Source: Lachnoclostridium sp. An138
Lineage (GTDB): Bacteria; Bacillota; Clostridia; Lachnospirales; Lachnospiraceae
Assembly (NCBI RefSeq): GCF_002160765.1
Contig: NZ_NFLF01000011.1
Location: forward strand, 52,143-116,142
Direction: 5' to 3'
DNA length: 64,000 nt
The position numbers and the translations under genes are program-made. Of the stretch, positions 53,591 to 61,622 are shown piece by piece (position 1 is the first letter of the stretch; each line of letters begins with the position of its first letter). The notes below the pieces were generated by a model, which saw only the letters and a list, made by a program, of their open reading frames with translations, made no database searches and had not been told where the DNA came from.

Positions 53591-53737
53591 CATGGTATAA
53601 TACCGGAAGGTATTATACCGCGCCGCATGGCATCCCCCGGAGGGGCCATGTCCGAAGGACATGGTATAATACCGGAAGGTATTATACCGCGCCGCATGGC
53701 ATCCCCCGGAGGGGCCATGTCCGAAGGACATGGTATA
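53591..53737 (+). repeat. Tandem 69-bp palindromic repeat before csoR
   Basis: Two exact 69-bp copies (53591-53659, 53660-53728) and nine bases of a third. Each holds the perfect hairpin GGTATAATACC-GGAA-GGTATTATACC, a CCCC-GGA-GGGG palindrome flanked by ATGGC/CCAT, and CATGTCC-GAA-GGACATG. Confidence 0.95.
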
Positions 53738-53799
53738 CGGAAACACATCAGTCCGGTGCCTTCCGGAACAAAAAGGACATAGAAAGTGACAGGAAATCT

Positions 53800-54138
53800 A
53801 TGAGTGAAGAAAGACATACCCATACTGCTCCGGACGGAACAGTGTATGAACATACCCACGAGCATAATCATACTCACACCCATACAAATACGAAAGCGGT
53901 ACTGAACCGTCTTTCCCGGGCAATTGGTCATATGGAGTCCATCAAGCGGATGGTAGAGGACGGCCGGGACTGCAGCGAAGTGCTGGTTCAGCTTTCGGCA
54001 GTGAAGGCAGCCATCAATAATACGGCAAAGGTGATTTTAAAAGATCACATCGAGCACTGCCTGGTGGACGCGGTGGAGAGCGGCGATCATGAAGCCATCG
54101 AGGAATTGACGGCAGCTATCGACCGCTTTATGAAATAG
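53800..54138 (+). CDS. csoR: CsoR/FrmR-family metal-sensing repressor
   Basis: 112 aa. An unusual His-rich N-terminus (HTHTAPDGTVYEHTHEHNHTH) precedes the helical CsoR core: LNRLSRAIGHMESIKRMVED, then Cys in GRDCSEVL and His-x3-Cys in KDHIEHC, the Cu(I) ligand set. The C-terminus is acidic. Family members leave the DNA when they bind Cu(I), Ni, formaldehyde or sulfur species; the Cys-His-Cys set favours copper or a persulfide. ATG 53800 has a weak AGGAAA site. A longer frame upstream translates the repeat and is not accepted. No metal transporter is next to it. Confidence 0.85.
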   Translation: MSEERHTHTAPDGTVYEHTHEHNHTHTHTNTKAVLNRLSRAIGHMESIKRMVEDGRDCSEVLVQLSAVKAAINNTAKVILKDHIEHCLVDAVESGDHEAIEELTAAIDRFMK

Positions 54139-54259
54139 GAATCCCCTTTGGATTCTGCTGGGAAATGTAATGTAATTGAGTAATGGAGCAATGGACTAAT
54201 TGAATCAAGAATGTTTGGAGCAAAATGAGGCTGCGAAAAAAGCACAGCCTAAAACAAAG

Positions 54260-54297
54260 AAGGACCATGGGCCAAAATAAGCCCAAGGTCCTTTTTG
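54260..54297 (+). terminator. Terminator after csoR
   Basis: AAGGACC-TGGGC pairs with GCCCA-GGTCCTT with one A-A mismatch, followed by TTTTT. A smaller hairpin AGGCTG/CAGCCT lies just upstream (54229-54250). Confidence 0.75.
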
Positions 54298-54912
54298 CGT
54301 TAAAATTAACTTGCGATGATAATTATTAACAAAAACAATCTATAGACATAAATATGCGATGTCATATGAGAGGGACTTGTGCACTGATTTGGTGCGGTGC
54401 TCCCTCTCCTTTTATATGACAGAGAGATCGAGGCAGAAAAAGACTATTGAGGGCAAGGGAGAGGCACCAGGTAATGGGCTTTGTTTGGTAAATAATATAT
54501 TCAAAAATGGGGTGGGAGTAAATAAAAGGATCTCTTGACCTTCCGAACGGAGAAAGGAGAAACATGTAGACAAGAAAACTGGCTGTGGCAGGGAATGGCA
54601 GTCTATCCGGTAACATCCTGATAACAGCCCTGGAGAGAGGTGGTGTGTTTTCACAACTTTTTCCGGAGCAGGGAAAACAGGCCCGGTAGAATAAAAGGCA
54701 ACAGTTCCGATTATAAAATTGTGTCAGACTGCATGCTGTTAAAATTCAACATGGAGTCGGTGTACCGAGAAGTGTTCTTTCTTTAGGGGTTCTGAGCTAA
54801 AAAACAGAGAACGGAACAGTTTGTATGAGCGATATTTGTTTATTATAAAAAGAGATTTTTTGCTTCTATCCGCATATATTGTAAGGAAAACCTGAATTTT
54901 AAAGGGGAACGT
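54298..54912. other. Gene-free region with a 60-nt hairpin
   Basis: No convincing gene on either strand. GTCATAT-GAGAGGGA (54361-54375) pairs with TCCCTCTC-ATATGAC (54401-54420, one bulge); the loop holds a smaller GTGC-rich stem. The later part is AT-rich with scattered stop codons; AAGGAGAAACATGTAG at 54553-54570 shows a ribosome site in front of a stop, like a dead gene start. It may be the remains of a lost element. Confidence 0.5.
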
Positions 54913-56178
54913 ATGCGCAGTTTTTCCATAAAAGCCATGCAGACAGACCGGCCGGATGAAGGACGCCTGAAAATTCACGTCACGGCGGCCTCGGGGGGCA
55001 CGCCGATTTCCGGAGCGAGGATAACGGTTTCTTATACAGGGGAGCCGGATCGGCAGCTTGAGGAGGTGACCACAGACAGCTCCGGCAATACAGAGGAGCT
55101 GGAGCTTGCCGCGCCGCCGCTGGAGTACAGCATAGAGCCCAGTGAGGAGCAGCCCTATTCGGAATATACACTTTCCATCACTGCCCCGGGCTTTGAACCG
55201 GTGGAAGTGGTAGGGGCTGAGATTCTTCCGGAGGTAACCGCCCTGCAGGAGATACAGATGATTCCGGAGCAGGGAGAAGAATATGAGAGGTTCGTGATTC
55301 CGGCCCATACGTTATTTGGGGATTATCCGCCGAAAATCGCGGAGGCGGAGATTAAGCCCACCAATGAGACCGGAGAGATTGTCTTAAGCCGGGTGGTAGT
55401 GCCGGAGTTTGTGATTGTACACGACGGGGTGCCTACTGACAGCACGGCGGTCAATTACTGGGTCCGCTACCGGGATTATATCAAGAATGTGGCCAGCAGC
55501 GAAATCTATGCCACCTGGACGGACGCGGCAATCCGGGCCAATGTGCTGGCGATCATGTCATTTACACTGAATCGGGTATATACCGAATGGTATAGGAACA
55601 AAGGCTATGATTTTACCATCACTTCCTCCACAGCCTTTGACCACAAGTGGATTCATAACAGAAATATTTATGAGAACATATCCAGGATTGTGGACGAAAT
55701 GTTTGGAAACTATCTGTCCCGGCCGAATGTAAAGCAGCCCATTCTCACCCAGTACTGTGACGGCCGCAGGGTGACCTGCCCCAACTGGATGAGCCAGTGG
55801 GGAAGTCAGGCCCTGGGAGAACAGGGCTACAGCGCCATCCAGATTCTGCGGAATTATTACGGGGAATCTATTTATATCAACACAGCGGAAGAGATCTCGG
55901 GAGTGCCCTATTCCTGGCCGGGAAATAATCTGAGCGAAGGCTCACGGGGACAGAAGGTGCTGCAGCTTCAGGAGCAGCTGAATCGGATAGCAAAGGCGTA
56001 TCCGGCTATGCCCACGATTTCCGAGGATGGAATCTATGGGCCTGCCACAGCCAGTTCCGTGCGGACCTTCCAGTCCATCTTCGGCCTGCCTCAGACCGGC
56101 ATCGTAGATTATCCTACCTGGTATAAGGTATCGGAGATCTATGTGGCCGTGTCCAGAATTGCCGAACTGAATCCGTGA
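54913..56178 (+). CDS. SpoIID-like protein with peptidoglycan-binding domain
   Basis: 421 aa. N-terminal carboxypeptidase-regulatory-like beta domain (about 18-110: LKIHVTAASGGTPISGARIT), a SpoIID/LytB-like core (ANVLAIMSFTLNRVYTEWYR, YDFTITSSTAFDHKWIHN, MSQWGSQALGEQGYSAIQIL ending in YYGESIYI), and a C-terminal PG_binding_1 domain (SEGSRGQKVLQLQEQLNRIA, DGIYGPATASSVRTFQSIFG). SpoIID is a lytic transglycosylase of engulfment; this is a Clostridia variant. No signal peptide, so export may be non-classical or it acts within the mother cell or spore. AAAGGGG precedes ATG 54913. Confidence 0.8.
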   Translation: MRSFSIKAMQTDRPDEGRLKIHVTAASGGTPISGARITVSYTGEPDRQLEEVTTDSSGNTEELELAAPPLEYSIEPSEEQPYSEYTLSITAPGFEPVEVVGAEILPEVTALQEIQMIPEQGEEYERFVIPAHTLFGDYPPKIAEAEIKPTNETGEIVLSRVVVPEFVIVHDGVPTDSTAVNYWVRYRDYIKNVASSEIYATWTDAAIRANVLAIMSFTLNRVYTEWYRNKGYDFTITSSTAFDHKWIHNRNIYENISRIVDEMFGNYLSRPNVKQPILTQYCDGRRVTCPNWMSQWGSQALGEQGYSAIQILRNYYGESIYINTAEEISGVPYSWPGNNLSEGSRGQKVLQLQEQLNRIAKAYPAMPTISEDGIYGPATASSVRTFQSIFGLPQTGIVDYPTWYKVSEIYVAVSRIAELNP

Positions 56179-56210
56179 GAAGCCCATGGAAAGTCTATAA
56201 GAAACAGAGA

Positions 56211-56263
56211 CGTAAAGCGGAAAGGCCAGGAAATTCATAAGACTCCGGCCTTTTGGCTTTACG
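56211..56263. terminator. Terminator between convergent genes
   Basis: CGTAAAGC-GAAAGGCC pairs with GGCCTTTT-GGCTTTACG with one extra base, between the SpoIID-like gene and the minus-strand regulator. Confidence 0.75.
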
Positions 56264-56264
56264 T

Positions 56265-57044
56265 TCAGGCATTCGCAGAAGGTTTATTCTTTTTGCGCCG
56301 GAAGGAAAAGTGTTTTCCCGATCCGTTCCATAATATGATGCCTCCCAGAAGCCATGGAAGATAGAACAGGAAGGAGGAACGGAGTGCATAGGTGTGGATC
56401 AGGAAAAGACCGCTGTAATTCATGAGAAAATCCGGGAAAAGAGAAGAACTGTCACTGCTGAAGAAACCGGAATAATCAGGTGAACGAAAGGCGGGCAGGT
56501 ATTGCAAATCCTGATACACAATATCTGCGAGGAAAGGAAATATACTGAAAAAATACAGCATTATCAGAAAAAGTGCCGCCCAGAAAACGACAGTTACCCA
56601 GCGGCCGGAAAGCGCGCGGGTTCGCATCCATACTTTTCCGAATTGTGCCAGGCTCCATCCCAGCAAAAGAAGAATCAGCGGAATCAGAAGCAGGCGCATA
56701 CAGAATAAGGGAGAAGATATATATAAGCTCATCTGCAGACTCCTTGCCCGGGGAACCGCAAACAGATAAAAAAGCACCAGAACCATCAGAACTGCTCCGG
56801 CAGCGGCAAGCCGCCGGACATCCTTTCTGCGCTCAGCCATATCCGAAGTGCCGAAAATCAGAACAGTCACATCTGTCTGAAATACTTCAGCAATTTTCAG
56901 CAGCATATCAATATCGGGGTTGGATTTTCCGGTCTCATAATGGGAGACAGTTTGACGGCTCACAAAGAGCCTTTCGGCCAGCTCATCCTGAGTCATATGT
57001 TTTTGAATCCGAAGATGCCGGATATTTTTTCCCACGTCAGCCAT
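56265..57044 (-). CDS. XRE-family regulator with membrane domain
   Basis: 259 aa. N-terminal HTH_3 domain (IRHLRIQKHMTQDELAERLF, VSRQTVSHYETGKSNPDID), then about four membrane helices (two near 80-130, one near 148-170, one at 228-245) with a hydrophilic loop DYSGFFSSDSSSLFPDF. A DNA-binding domain fused to membrane helices suggests a one-component sensor held at the membrane. AGGAGGGG is placed before the ATG on the minus strand. Target unknown; ribU is the neighbour but has its own promoter. Confidence 0.8.
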   Translation of the reverse strand: MADVGKNIRHLRIQKHMTQDELAERLFVSRQTVSHYETGKSNPDIDMLLKIAEVFQTDVTVLIFGTSDMAERRKDVRRLAAAGAVLMVLVLFYLFAVPRARSLQMSLYISSPLFCMRLLLIPLILLLLGWSLAQFGKVWMRTRALSGRWVTVVFWAALFLIMLYFFSIFPFLADIVYQDLQYLPAFRSPDYSGFFSSDSSSLFPDFLMNYSGLFLIHTYALRSSFLFYLPWLLGGIILWNGSGKHFSFRRKKNKPSANA

Positions 57045-57265
57045 GATACCCCTCCTCTTACCAGCAATTTTTTGATGACAAAGTTTTTTCTGCTTACAGT
57101 GTATATCAGAAAGCGTGGAAAGTCACGCAAAGATCCTTTGCGGGACAGGTTTTGGTCTTTAAAAATGATACAATTCCATATTCCGGTTATTCAAATGGCA
57201 GAAGCGGCTGCCGGGGCGCTGAGGGATGAGAAATTTTCCGGTTCAGAGGAGGGTTGAAAAATGTC
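57045..57265. promoter_or_regulatory. Region between XRE gene and ribU promoter
   Basis: On the minus strand TTGCGT (plus 57125-57130) and GATATA (57102-57107) are 17 bp apart and may drive the regulator. Two palindromes, GCGTG-N6-CACGC (57113-57128) and GCAAAG-ATC-CTTTGC (57127-57141), overlap the -35 and could be its operator. No gene. Confidence 0.4.
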
Positions 57266-57294
57266 TTGCACATCTGCCATTCCGGGGTTATAAT
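57266..57294 (+). promoter_or_regulatory. Promoter of ribU
   Basis: TTGCAC, 17 bp, TATAAT, about 26 bp before the FMN riboswitch. Confidence 0.8.
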
Positions 57295-57319
57295 TTCTTT
57301 GGAAATAGAATACGGTTAA

Positions 57320-57551
57320 TTCTTCAGGGCAGGGTGACCGGTCCGCAATTATGCAGTACCTGTTTTGGAAACGGCTGAAAAGCCGCGGCCAGCAGAGAAC
57401 CGCAGAAAGCGCAGAACCGGAATTCCCGACCGGCGGTAAAGTCCGCGACCCGCCTTTGGGCGGCTGAACCGGTGAGCGCGCAGTACATACAGGAAAGAAA
57501 AGGATGCAGCAGAATTCCGGTACCGACAGTAAAGTCTGGATGAGAGAAGAA
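57320..57551 (+). ncRNA. FMN riboswitch (RFN element)
   Basis: The RFN core is plain: TTCAGGGCAGGGTGA (57324-57338), AATTCCCGACCGGCGGTAAA, GTCCGCGACCC, GGTGA, AATTCCGGTACCGACAGTAA and AGTCTGGATGAGAGAAGA at the end, with P1 TTCTTC/GAAGA. The P2 loop is replaced by 83 extra bases (57338-57420) closed by CCGGT/ACCGG; a later arm is also long. FMN binding should stop expression of the riboflavin transporter. Confidence 0.93.
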
Positions 57552-57579
57552 AACGAAGCTTTTTTTTGCTTTGCTTTTT

Positions 57580-57613
57580 TGCCCTGAGCAGGATGTACGC
57601 TCAGGGTTTTTGT
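57580..57613 (+). terminator. FMN riboswitch terminator
   Basis: CCCTGAGC / GCTCAGGG stem with a 9-base loop, followed by TTTTTGTATTT. It sits between riboswitch and gene. Confidence 0.85.
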
Positions 57614-57734
57614 ATTTGCCGGAAAAGGAGAGTTTCTCAAGATGCGGCGTCAATACAGTTGAAGAATTGCCCTTTCTGTATCCTGCAGCGGAAAACTGCG
57701 GAATTTATCGGATTACTGAAAGGAGAAATGCAGC

Positions 57735-58457
57735 ATGTCAAATCTAATTCAAAGCGCGGAGGAAAATCTTACGTTTCTGGCGGTATGCCTTCTGATTGTG
57801 GTGGCTATCTTTGTGATAGCAAGCGTGACAGAAAAGGTACTTCGGAAGAAGAACGCCATGCCCCGGAGCAATACGCCCACCCGCCGGGTTGCTATCGTAG
57901 GCGTATTTTCAGCTATTGCGGCGGTCCTGATGTATTTTGAACTGCCCCTTTGGTTTGCGCCCAGCTTTTACGAGCTGGACTTCAGCGAGATCCCCGTTAT
58001 GATCTGTGCCTTTGCCATGGGACCTGTGGCCGGAGTGGCGGCGGAGCTGTGCAAGGTTCTGCTGAAGCTGGTGCTGAAAGGAACCACGACGGCCTTTGTG
58101 GGAGACTTTGCTAATTTTGTGGTGGGATGCAGTCTTGTACTTCCTGCGTCCATCGTCTACTATATCAGAAAGAGCAAAAAGATGGCGCTCCTGGGCTTGA
58201 CGCTGGGAACTGTGATTATGACGATTTTCGGAAGCGCTTTCAACGCCCTTTATCTGCTTCCCAAATTTGCGGAGCTGTATGGGATGTCCATGGAAGCTAT
58301 TATCGGAATGGGGACGGCGATCAACGCCGGCATCGACAGCGTGTGGACCCTCGTTTTCTTTGCTGTCGTGCCGTTCAACATTTTAAAGGGTCTGATTGTT
58401 TCGGTCGTCACCATGCTGCTGTATAAGCATATCAGCCCGATTCTGAAAAGGCACTGA
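57735..58457 (+). CDS. ribU: ECF transporter S component, riboflavin-type
   Basis: 240 aa with a leading helix (about 10-30) and five or six further helices. ARVAIVGVFSAIA-type start of the S component, PLWFAPSFYELDFSEIPVMI with the family's EIPVMI motif, FAMGPVAGVAAELCKVLLKL, FVGDFANFVVG and INAGIDSVWTLVFF. It binds riboflavin outside and works with the shared EcfAA'T module, not encoded here. AAGGAG lies 9-10 bases before the ATG. The FMN riboswitch in front confirms the substrate. Confidence 0.93.
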   Translation: MSNLIQSAEENLTFLAVCLLIVVAIFVIASVTEKVLRKKNAMPRSNTPTRRVAIVGVFSAIAAVLMYFELPLWFAPSFYELDFSEIPVMICAFAMGPVAGVAAELCKVLLKLVLKGTTTAFVGDFANFVVGCSLVLPASIVYYIRKSKKMALLGLTLGTVIMTIFGSAFNALYLLPKFAELYGMSMEAIIGMGTAINAGIDSVWTLVFFAVVPFNILKGLIVSVVTMLLYKHISPILKRH

Positions 58458-58471
58458 CTGTCAATTCCAGG

Positions 58472-58501
58472 TAGACAGCGGCAAAATGAGTGTGCTATAA
58501 T
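58472..58501 (+). promoter_or_regulatory. Promoter of the tsaE operon
   Basis: TAGACA, 18 bp, TATAAT, about 80 bp before the tsaE ATG. Confidence 0.6.
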
Positions 58502-58527
58502 GAAAGCCGCAGAAAACGGCTGAAAGT

Positions 58528-58564
58528 AAGGAGCCAGAGCCATTTTTATGCCTGGCTCCTTTTT
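58528..58564 (+). terminator. Attenuator-like terminator before tsaE
   Basis: AAGGAGCCAG pairs with CTGGCTCCTT (loop about 14 bases) and runs into TTTT. It lies between promoter and gene, after a smaller AGCCG/CGGCT hairpin, so it either ends ribU or attenuates tsaE. Confidence 0.7.
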
Positions 58565-58580
58565 GGAGAACAGATATAGT

Positions 58581-59009
58581 ATGATAGCAGAGACATTTTC
58601 AGAAAAAGAGACCCGAGAGCTCGGGGAAAAGCTCGGGCGGCTTGCGGCTCCGGGCAGCATCTACACCCTGACCGGAGATCTGGGGACCGGCAAAACCGTG
58701 TTTACCCAGGGCTTTGCCCGGGGGCTTGGCATTACAGAGCATGTGAACAGCCCCACATTTACAATCGTGCAGGAGTATGACGGAGGACGGCTCCCTTTTT
58801 ACCACTTCGATGTGTACCGGATTGGCGACATCGAGGAAATGGACGAAATCGGATATGAGGACTATTTCTATGGAGAGGGCGTATGCCTGATCGAATGGGC
58901 GGAGCTGATTGAAGAGCTTCTTCCGGTCCAGAGAACTGCAGTCCGGATAGAAAAGGATCTGGAAAAGGGTTTTGACTACCGGAAAATTACGGTGGAGGAG
59001 ATAAGATGA
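58581..59009 (+). CDS. tsaE: tRNA threonylcarbamoyladenosine biosynthesis ATPase TsaE
   Basis: 142 aa. P-loop GDLGTGKTVFTQGFARGLG (about residues 33-50), NSPTFTIVQEYDGG and FYHFDVYRIGDIEEMDEIG, GVCLIEWAELIEELLP. It works with TsaB and TsaD to make t6A37 in tRNAs reading ANN codons. ATG 58581 is taken because the in-frame ATG 58548 lies in the terminator stem. The TsaB gene starts inside its stop (ATGA). Confidence 0.94.
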   Translation: MIAETFSEKETRELGEKLGRLAAPGSIYTLTGDLGTGKTVFTQGFARGLGITEHVNSPTFTIVQEYDGGRLPFYHFDVYRIGDIEEMDEIGYEDYFYGEGVCLIEWAELIEELLPVQRTAVRIEKDLEKGFDYRKITVEEIR

Positions 59010-59833
59010 AAATACTGGCGCTGGACAGCTCGGGCCTGGTGGCCTCTGTGGCTGTAGTGGAAGACGACGGAGTGAACAGCAGTCTTCTGGCAGAATATAC
59101 GGTGAATTATAAGAAGACACATTCTCAGACCCTGCTCCCCATGCTGGACGAGATTGCCCGCATGATTGAGCTGGATCTGAATACCATAGATGCCATTGCC
59201 GTGGCGGCCGGCCCCGGGTCCTTTACAGGACTGCGAATCGGATCGGCGACAGCCAAGGGCCTGGGCCTTGCCCTGGACAAGCCTCTTGTCCATGTGCCTA
59301 CGGTGGACGCTCTGGCTTACAATTTATATGGAACGGACCGTGTCATCTGTCCGCTGATGGACGCCCGCAGAAATCAGGTCTATACGGGAATCTATGAATT
59401 CCGGAACAATGAGCTTTCAGTAATTGAGCCCCAGATGGCAGTGGGCATCGAAGTGATTGCCGGAAAGCTGCGCGCCCTCGGCCGGGAGGTGGTTTTCCTG
59501 GGAGACGGTGTGCCTGTCTTCCGGAAGGCGCTCATGGAAGAACTGATGCAGGGAATGGACTTTTCCTTTGCGCCGGCCCATCTGAACAAGCAGAGGGCGG
59601 GAGCGGTGGCGGCTCTGGCTGTGTCCTATGTGCGGGCTGGAAAGATCGAGACTGCGGCAGAGCACAGGCCGGATTACCTGCGGCCTTCCCAGGCTGAGCG
59701 GGAACGCGCGGAAAAAGAGGCGCGTGAGAAAGCGGAAAAAGCAAAGGCAGAAAAAGCGGAAAGAGTGGAAAAAGAAAAAGCGGAAGAGCAGAAAGAGCAG
59801 AAAGAGCAGAAAGAGGCAGGGCTTCATGAGTGA
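59006..59833 (+). CDS. tsaB: tRNA threonylcarbamoyladenosine biosynthesis protein TsaB, with charged tail
   Basis: 275 aa. The N-terminal ASKHA fold shows ILALDSSGLVASVAVVED, HSQTLLPMLDEI, GPGSFTGLRIGSATAKGL and PLMDARRNQVYTGIYE. TsaB is a non-catalytic partner of TsaD. After the DYLRPSQAER end of the normal protein (about residue 227) come about 48 residues nearly all Lys, Glu, Ala and Gln, probably a single helix or a disordered tail. The rimI start overlaps its last eight bases. Confidence 0.93.
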   Translation: MKILALDSSGLVASVAVVEDDGVNSSLLAEYTVNYKKTHSQTLLPMLDEIARMIELDLNTIDAIAVAAGPGSFTGLRIGSATAKGLGLALDKPLVHVPTVDALAYNLYGTDRVICPLMDARRNQVYTGIYEFRNNELSVIEPQMAVGIEVIAGKLRALGREVVFLGDGVPVFRKALMEELMQGMDFSFAPAHLNKQRAGAVAALAVSYVRAGKIETAAEHRPDYLRPSQAERERAEKEAREKAEKAKAEKAERVEKEKAEEQKEQKEQKEAGLHE

Positions 59834-60275
59834 GTGGGTCATCCGCCCTATGGAGGAACGGGATCTTCCGGAAGTAAGCAGGATTGAAGGGGAGGTTTTT
59901 TCCGTTCCCTGGTCAGAGCAGAGCTTTCGGGACAGTCTTGCGCTTTCCTATGCGGTCTTTCTCACAGCGGAGTGCGAAGGGCGGGTCGCAGGTTACTGCG
60001 GCTGTTATCAGAGCCTGGAGGAAGCGGAGATCACCAATGTGGCGGTGAAGCAGGAATTCCGCGGCCGCGGCATCGCAAAGGCGCTGCTGCAGGAGCTGTT
60101 CCGCGTGGGGGAAGCCCGGGGGGCCTGGGTTTTTCTGCTGGAAGTAAGAGCAGGCAATCAGGCTGCCATCCGTCTGTATGAAGGGCAGGGATTTCAGAAC
60201 ATGGGCCTGCGCCGGAATTTCTATGAGAAGCCCCGGGAAGACGCTGTGATCATGCAGAAATGCCTGAAGGACTGA
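59826..60275 (+). CDS. rimI: Ribosomal protein S18 alanine N-acetyltransferase
   Basis: 149 aa, GNAT fold. VIRPMEERDLPEVSRIEGEV, FSVPWSEQSFRDSL, ITNVAVKQEFRGRGIAKALL (acetyl-CoA pyrophosphate loop RGRGIA) and VRAGNQAAIRLYEGQGF match RimI. It acetylates the S18 N-terminus; in many Firmicutes it sits with tsaE-tsaB as here. ATG 59826 lies within the tsaB end; a longer upstream frame only mirrors tsaB. Confidence 0.93.
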   Translation: MSEWVIRPMEERDLPEVSRIEGEVFSVPWSEQSFRDSLALSYAVFLTAECEGRVAGYCGCYQSLEEAEITNVAVKQEFRGRGIAKALLQELFRVGEARGAWVFLLEVRAGNQAAIRLYEGQGFQNMGLRRNFYEKPREDAVIMQKCLKD

Positions 60276-60443
60276 GGAGAAAAGGCAGAACCTGTCTGCA
60301 TCCTGGGTCTGTGGCAGTGTTTTCCGGCTGTATGACAGTGATTCCCACTACCTGAGGGAACAGTTATTTTGTAAAATATTCACGTAACGAAAAGCAGACG
60401 CCGCCGGGGACGGCGGTATCCGAAACCAGGGAGGATGAGCAGG

Positions 60444-60692
60444 ATGCGTGAGTATAAAAATAAAGAAGCAAGAATTCTGGACAGGATTATCTGCAATGGC
60501 TGCGGCAAGGTGATTGCAGTCAAAAGGGGGATGCCTATGGAGGGTGTCTTTTCTGTACGCCAGGTCTGGGAATATATGTCCGGCAAGGACGGAGAGATCG
60601 ACCGGTTTGATCTCTGTGAAGAATGCTACGACAAGATGACGGAGCAGTTCCGGATTCCCCTGACCAGGACGGAGCAGGCAGAGTATTTATAA
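60444..60692 (+). CDS. Small Cys-rich protein, zinc-ribbon-like
   Basis: 82 aa. RIICNGCGKVIAVKRG and FDLCEECYDKMTEQF hold two Cys-x2-Cys pairs about 40 residues apart, a probable zinc ribbon. The protein has no signal or membrane part. CAGGGAGG is best spaced for ATG 60444 rather than 60435. It starts rather far (168 bp) from rimI and 12 bp before rnz. I recall similar uncharacterised genes in Lachnospiraceae. Function unknown. Confidence 0.7.
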   Translation: MREYKNKEARILDRIICNGCGKVIAVKRGMPMEGVFSVRQVWEYMSGKDGEIDRFDLCEECYDKMTEQFRIPLTRTEQAEYL

Positions 60693-60704
60693 TAGGAGAC
60701 GGAA

Positions 60705-61622
60705 ATGTTAGATGTATGTTTGCTGGGAAGCGGAGGCATGATGCCGCTTCCCTACCGCTGGCTGACAGCGCTGATGACCAGATATAATGGAAGCAGTCTT
60801 CTCATAGACTGCGGAGAGGGAACACAGATTGCGATCAAGGAAAAGGGCTGGAGCTTCAAGCCCATTGACGTGATCTGTTTTACGCATTTTCATGGGGATC
60901 ATATCAGCGGCCTTCCGGGGCTTCTGCTGACCATGGGAAATGCGGAGAGGACAGAGCCTCTGACTCTTATAGGCCCCAGAGGGCTGGAACGGGTGGTGAA
61001 CGCTCTCCGGGTCATCGCGCCTGAGCTTCCCTTTCCCATCGAATTTCGGGAGCTTACGAAGCCTCAGGAAGAAATCAGCATAAACGGCTACCGGATCAGG
61101 GCTTTCCGGGTCAACCACAATGTCACCTGTTATGGATATTCCATCGAAATCGACCGCGCCGGGAAATTTCAGCTGGACCGGGCGCTGGAGCTGAATATTC
61201 CAAAACAGTTCTGGAACCGGCTGCAGAAGGGGGAGACCGTGGAGGACGGAGATACCGTCTATACGCCGGATTTGGTGATGGGCGCTCCGCGGAAGGGCAT
61301 CAAGGTGGTCTACTGTACAGATACGCGGCCCACGCCCTCCATTGTGGAAAACGCAAAGGGCGCCGATCTGTTTATCTGCGAAGGCATGTATGGAGAAAAG
61401 GACAAGCAGGCTAAGGCGGTGGAGCATAAGCATATGACCTTTTACGAGGCGGCTCGTCTGGCAAAGGAAGCAGAGGTGGGAGAGCTGTGGCTGACCCATT
61501 ACAGTCCGTCGCTGACGCGGCCGGAGGAATTCATGGATGAGGTGCGCCGCATTTTCCCGCGGGCGAAGGCCGGCAAAGACAGGAAATCTGCAGAACTGAA
61601 TTTTGAGGATGATGAGAAATGA
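60705..61622 (+). CDS. rnz: Ribonuclease Z
   Basis: 305 aa, the short form. Metallo-beta-lactamase fold with [15 protein letters not shown] (the HxHxDH zinc motif, about residues 63-77), [20 protein letters not shown] and a late LTHYSPS. It cuts the 3' trailer of tRNA precursors lacking or carrying CCA. AGGAGA precedes ATG 60705. tsaD starts in its stop codon (ATGA). Confidence 0.95.
   Translation: MLDVCLLGSGGMMPLPYRWLTALMTRYNGSSLLIDCGEGTQIAIKEKGWSFKPIDVICFTHFHGDHISGLPGLLLTMGNAERTEPLTLIGPRGLERVVNALRVIAPELPFPIEFRELTKPQEEISINGYRIRAFRVNHNVTCYGYSIEIDRAGKFQLDRALELNIPKQFWNRLQKGETVEDGDTVYTPDLVMGAPRKGIKVVYCTDTRPTPSIVENAKGADLFICEGMYGEKDKQAKAVEHKHMTFYEAARLAKEAEVGELWLTHYSPSLTRPEEFMDEVRRIFPRAKAGKDRKSAELNFEDDEK

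Noticed and set aside
53563..53799. Reading frame through the 69-bp repeats fused to CsoR
   Set aside because: It would translate the tandem palindromes into a repeated Arg/Tyr-rich peptide unlike the family; CsoR starts at 53800.
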